Source of the DNA: Blautia faecicola
Lineage (GTDB): Bacteria; Bacillota; Clostridia; Lachnospirales; Lachnospiraceae
DNA length: 64,000 bases
Direction: 5' to 3'
Assembly: GCF_004123145.1 (NCBI RefSeq)
Contig: NZ_SDKC01000001.1
Location: forward strand, 750,001 to 814,000
Part shown: piece by piece, positions 63,182 through 64,000 of the stretch
How positions within the stretch are numbered: position 1 is the stretch's first letter
Layout of the letters: the number at the start of each line of letters is the position of its first letter
Position numbers and translations under genes: made by a program
The notes under the pieces: generated by a model
What the model was told of the DNA's origin: nothing
Seen by the model: the letters and a program-made list of their open reading frames with translations, nothing else
The model's database searches: none

Positions 63182-64000
63182 ATGTATACAAGTATCTTAT
63201 CGGCAACGATGCAGGGAATCAAAGCGATCCCGGTGCAGGTGGAGGTGGATGTAAGTCCGGGGCTTCCGGGATTTTCCATGGTGGGGACGGTGAACAGCCA
63301 GGTGCGGGAGGCACAGGATCGCGTGCGGACGGCACTGCATAATCTGGAAATTCCTGTTCCGCCAAGGCGGATCACGATCAATCTGTCCCCGGCAGATGTG
63401 CCAAAGACCGGAACCGGGTTCGACCTTCCGATCACCGCTGCGATCCTGGAATCACTGGGACACCTTCCGAAAGGCGGTCTGGAACAGGTCATGTTGATCG
63501 GCGAAGTGGGACTGGACGGACAGATCAAAAAAGTACGGGGCGTGCTTGCGATGGTGGAAGAAGCGAGAAAATCCGGATGCCAGGGGTGTATCGTTCCATG
63601 GGAGAACCGAAAAGAGGCGCAGATGATCCCGGGGATCCGAAGTGTGGGAGTGAAAAACCTGAAAGAATTTCTGAGAACTGCCAGAGATCGGGGATGGGAA
63701 CAGATGAAGGCAGCGCAGATGCAGCTGGTGAATAACCGGGGAGAAACCGCTGATTTTAAAGAGATCAAAGGGCAGCTTGCGGCAAAGCGAGGAGCACTGC
63801 TTGCGGCGGCAGGATTTCATAATATTTTGCTGATGGGACCTCCGGGATCCGGGAAGACGATGGTGGCAAAACGGATCCCGGGACTGCTTCCGGCACTGAC
63901 GCATGAGGAGGCGATGGAAATTACTTCTATTTATAGTGTGGCAGGGTTACTGTCCGAGGAGATGCCGTGGGTCTCTGTCCGCCCGTTCCGGTCACCTCAC
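63182..64000 (+). CDS. comM: YifB/ComM family Mg-chelatase-like AAA ATPase, partial
   Basis: The first 273 codons are in the window and the gene runs off the right edge. The N-terminal fold (VEVDVSPGLPGFSMVG, RITINLSPADVPKTGTGFDL) is that of ComM, followed by the Walker A motif LLMGPPGSGKTMVAKRIPGL at about 217-236. ComM is a branch-migration helicase that helps integrate transforming DNA. GAGAGGA precedes the ATG at 63182. No frameshift is visible. Confidence 0.93.
   Translation, partial: MYTSILSATMQGIKAIPVQVEVDVSPGLPGFSMVGTVNSQVREAQDRVRTALHNLEIPVPPRRITINLSPADVPKTGTGFDLPITAAILESLGHLPKGGLEQVMLIGEVGLDGQIKKVRGVLAMVEEARKSGCQGCIVPWENRKEAQMIPGIRSVGVKNLKEFLRTARDRGWEQMKAAQMQLVNNRGETADFKEIKGQLAAKRGALLAAAGFHNILLMGPPGSGKTMVAKRIPGLLPALTHEEAMEITSIYSVAGLLSEEMPWVSVRPFRSPH

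Overview
The window looks like a chromosomal segment of a Gram-positive gut anaerobe of the Clostridia, most probably family Lachnospiraceae (Blautia/Mediterraneibacter/Dorea-like; the genus cannot be fixed from sequence alone). The evidence is the hrcA-grpE-dnaK-dnaJ-prmA-rsmE-nifS-thiI-mtaB order, the ireB-ruvX-DUF1292-RNase J cluster, a sporulation sigma-K gene, AGGAGG-type ribosome binding sites, frequent TTG/GTG starts and moderate GC in the core genes. No tRNA, rRNA or CRISPR array was seen.

Layout. 1-1589: an IS607-type element (serine recombinase TnpA plus TnpB, cut by the left edge). 2024-8610: a sugar-uptake locus with a lipoprotein binding protein, two permeases, a LacI regulator, an esterase and a serine beta-lactamase-like hydrolase; its promoter carries palindromic LacI-type operator candidates. 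8699-21870: housekeeping and transport genes (ROK regulator, NSS symporter, nitroreductase, MATE pumps, G3E GTPase, MFS, glycosylase, Na/Pi symporter), with a frameshifted MATE gene and a decayed HAD phosphatase. 22246-25800: a DUF3592-like protein, a FadR-type regulator and an IlvD/Edd dehydratase flanked by gene relics, one of them from a KDG-kinase-like gene, so this is probably the remainder of a sugar-acid operon.

25800-42900 is an AT-rich accessory region. It starts with a TetR relic, an acyltransferase and an HTH-AbrB regulator. A dense defence island follows: (i) an AAA_15-type ATPase coupled to a membrane protein with a potassium-channel selectivity filter, a pairing I do not recognise as a named system; (ii) a PARIS-like ATPase/TOPRIM pair; (iii) an AbiH family gene. 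Next come the ruins of an integrative conjugative element: a DUF3991 gene fused by deletion to a lysozyme/CHAP conjugation hydrolase and interrupted by a stop codon. After that lies a mec-like beta-lactam locus (low-affinity PBP, two paralogous lipoproteins, convergent blaR1-blaI) with four matching BlaI operator candidates.

43034-64000 returns to core genome: uvrB, the CIRCE-controlled heat-shock operon, rRNA and tRNA modification genes, cysteine desulfurase/ThiI, an HPr-like protein lacking the usual histidine motif, mtaB, the ireB cluster, RNase J, a YlbF-like protein, a truncated MltG-like protein, an O-methyltransferase, a U32 peptidase, sigK and the start of comM.

Three families of dispersed structured repeats (called A, B and C here) recur between genes across the window. 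One copy of A has become the C-terminus of the defence ATPase.
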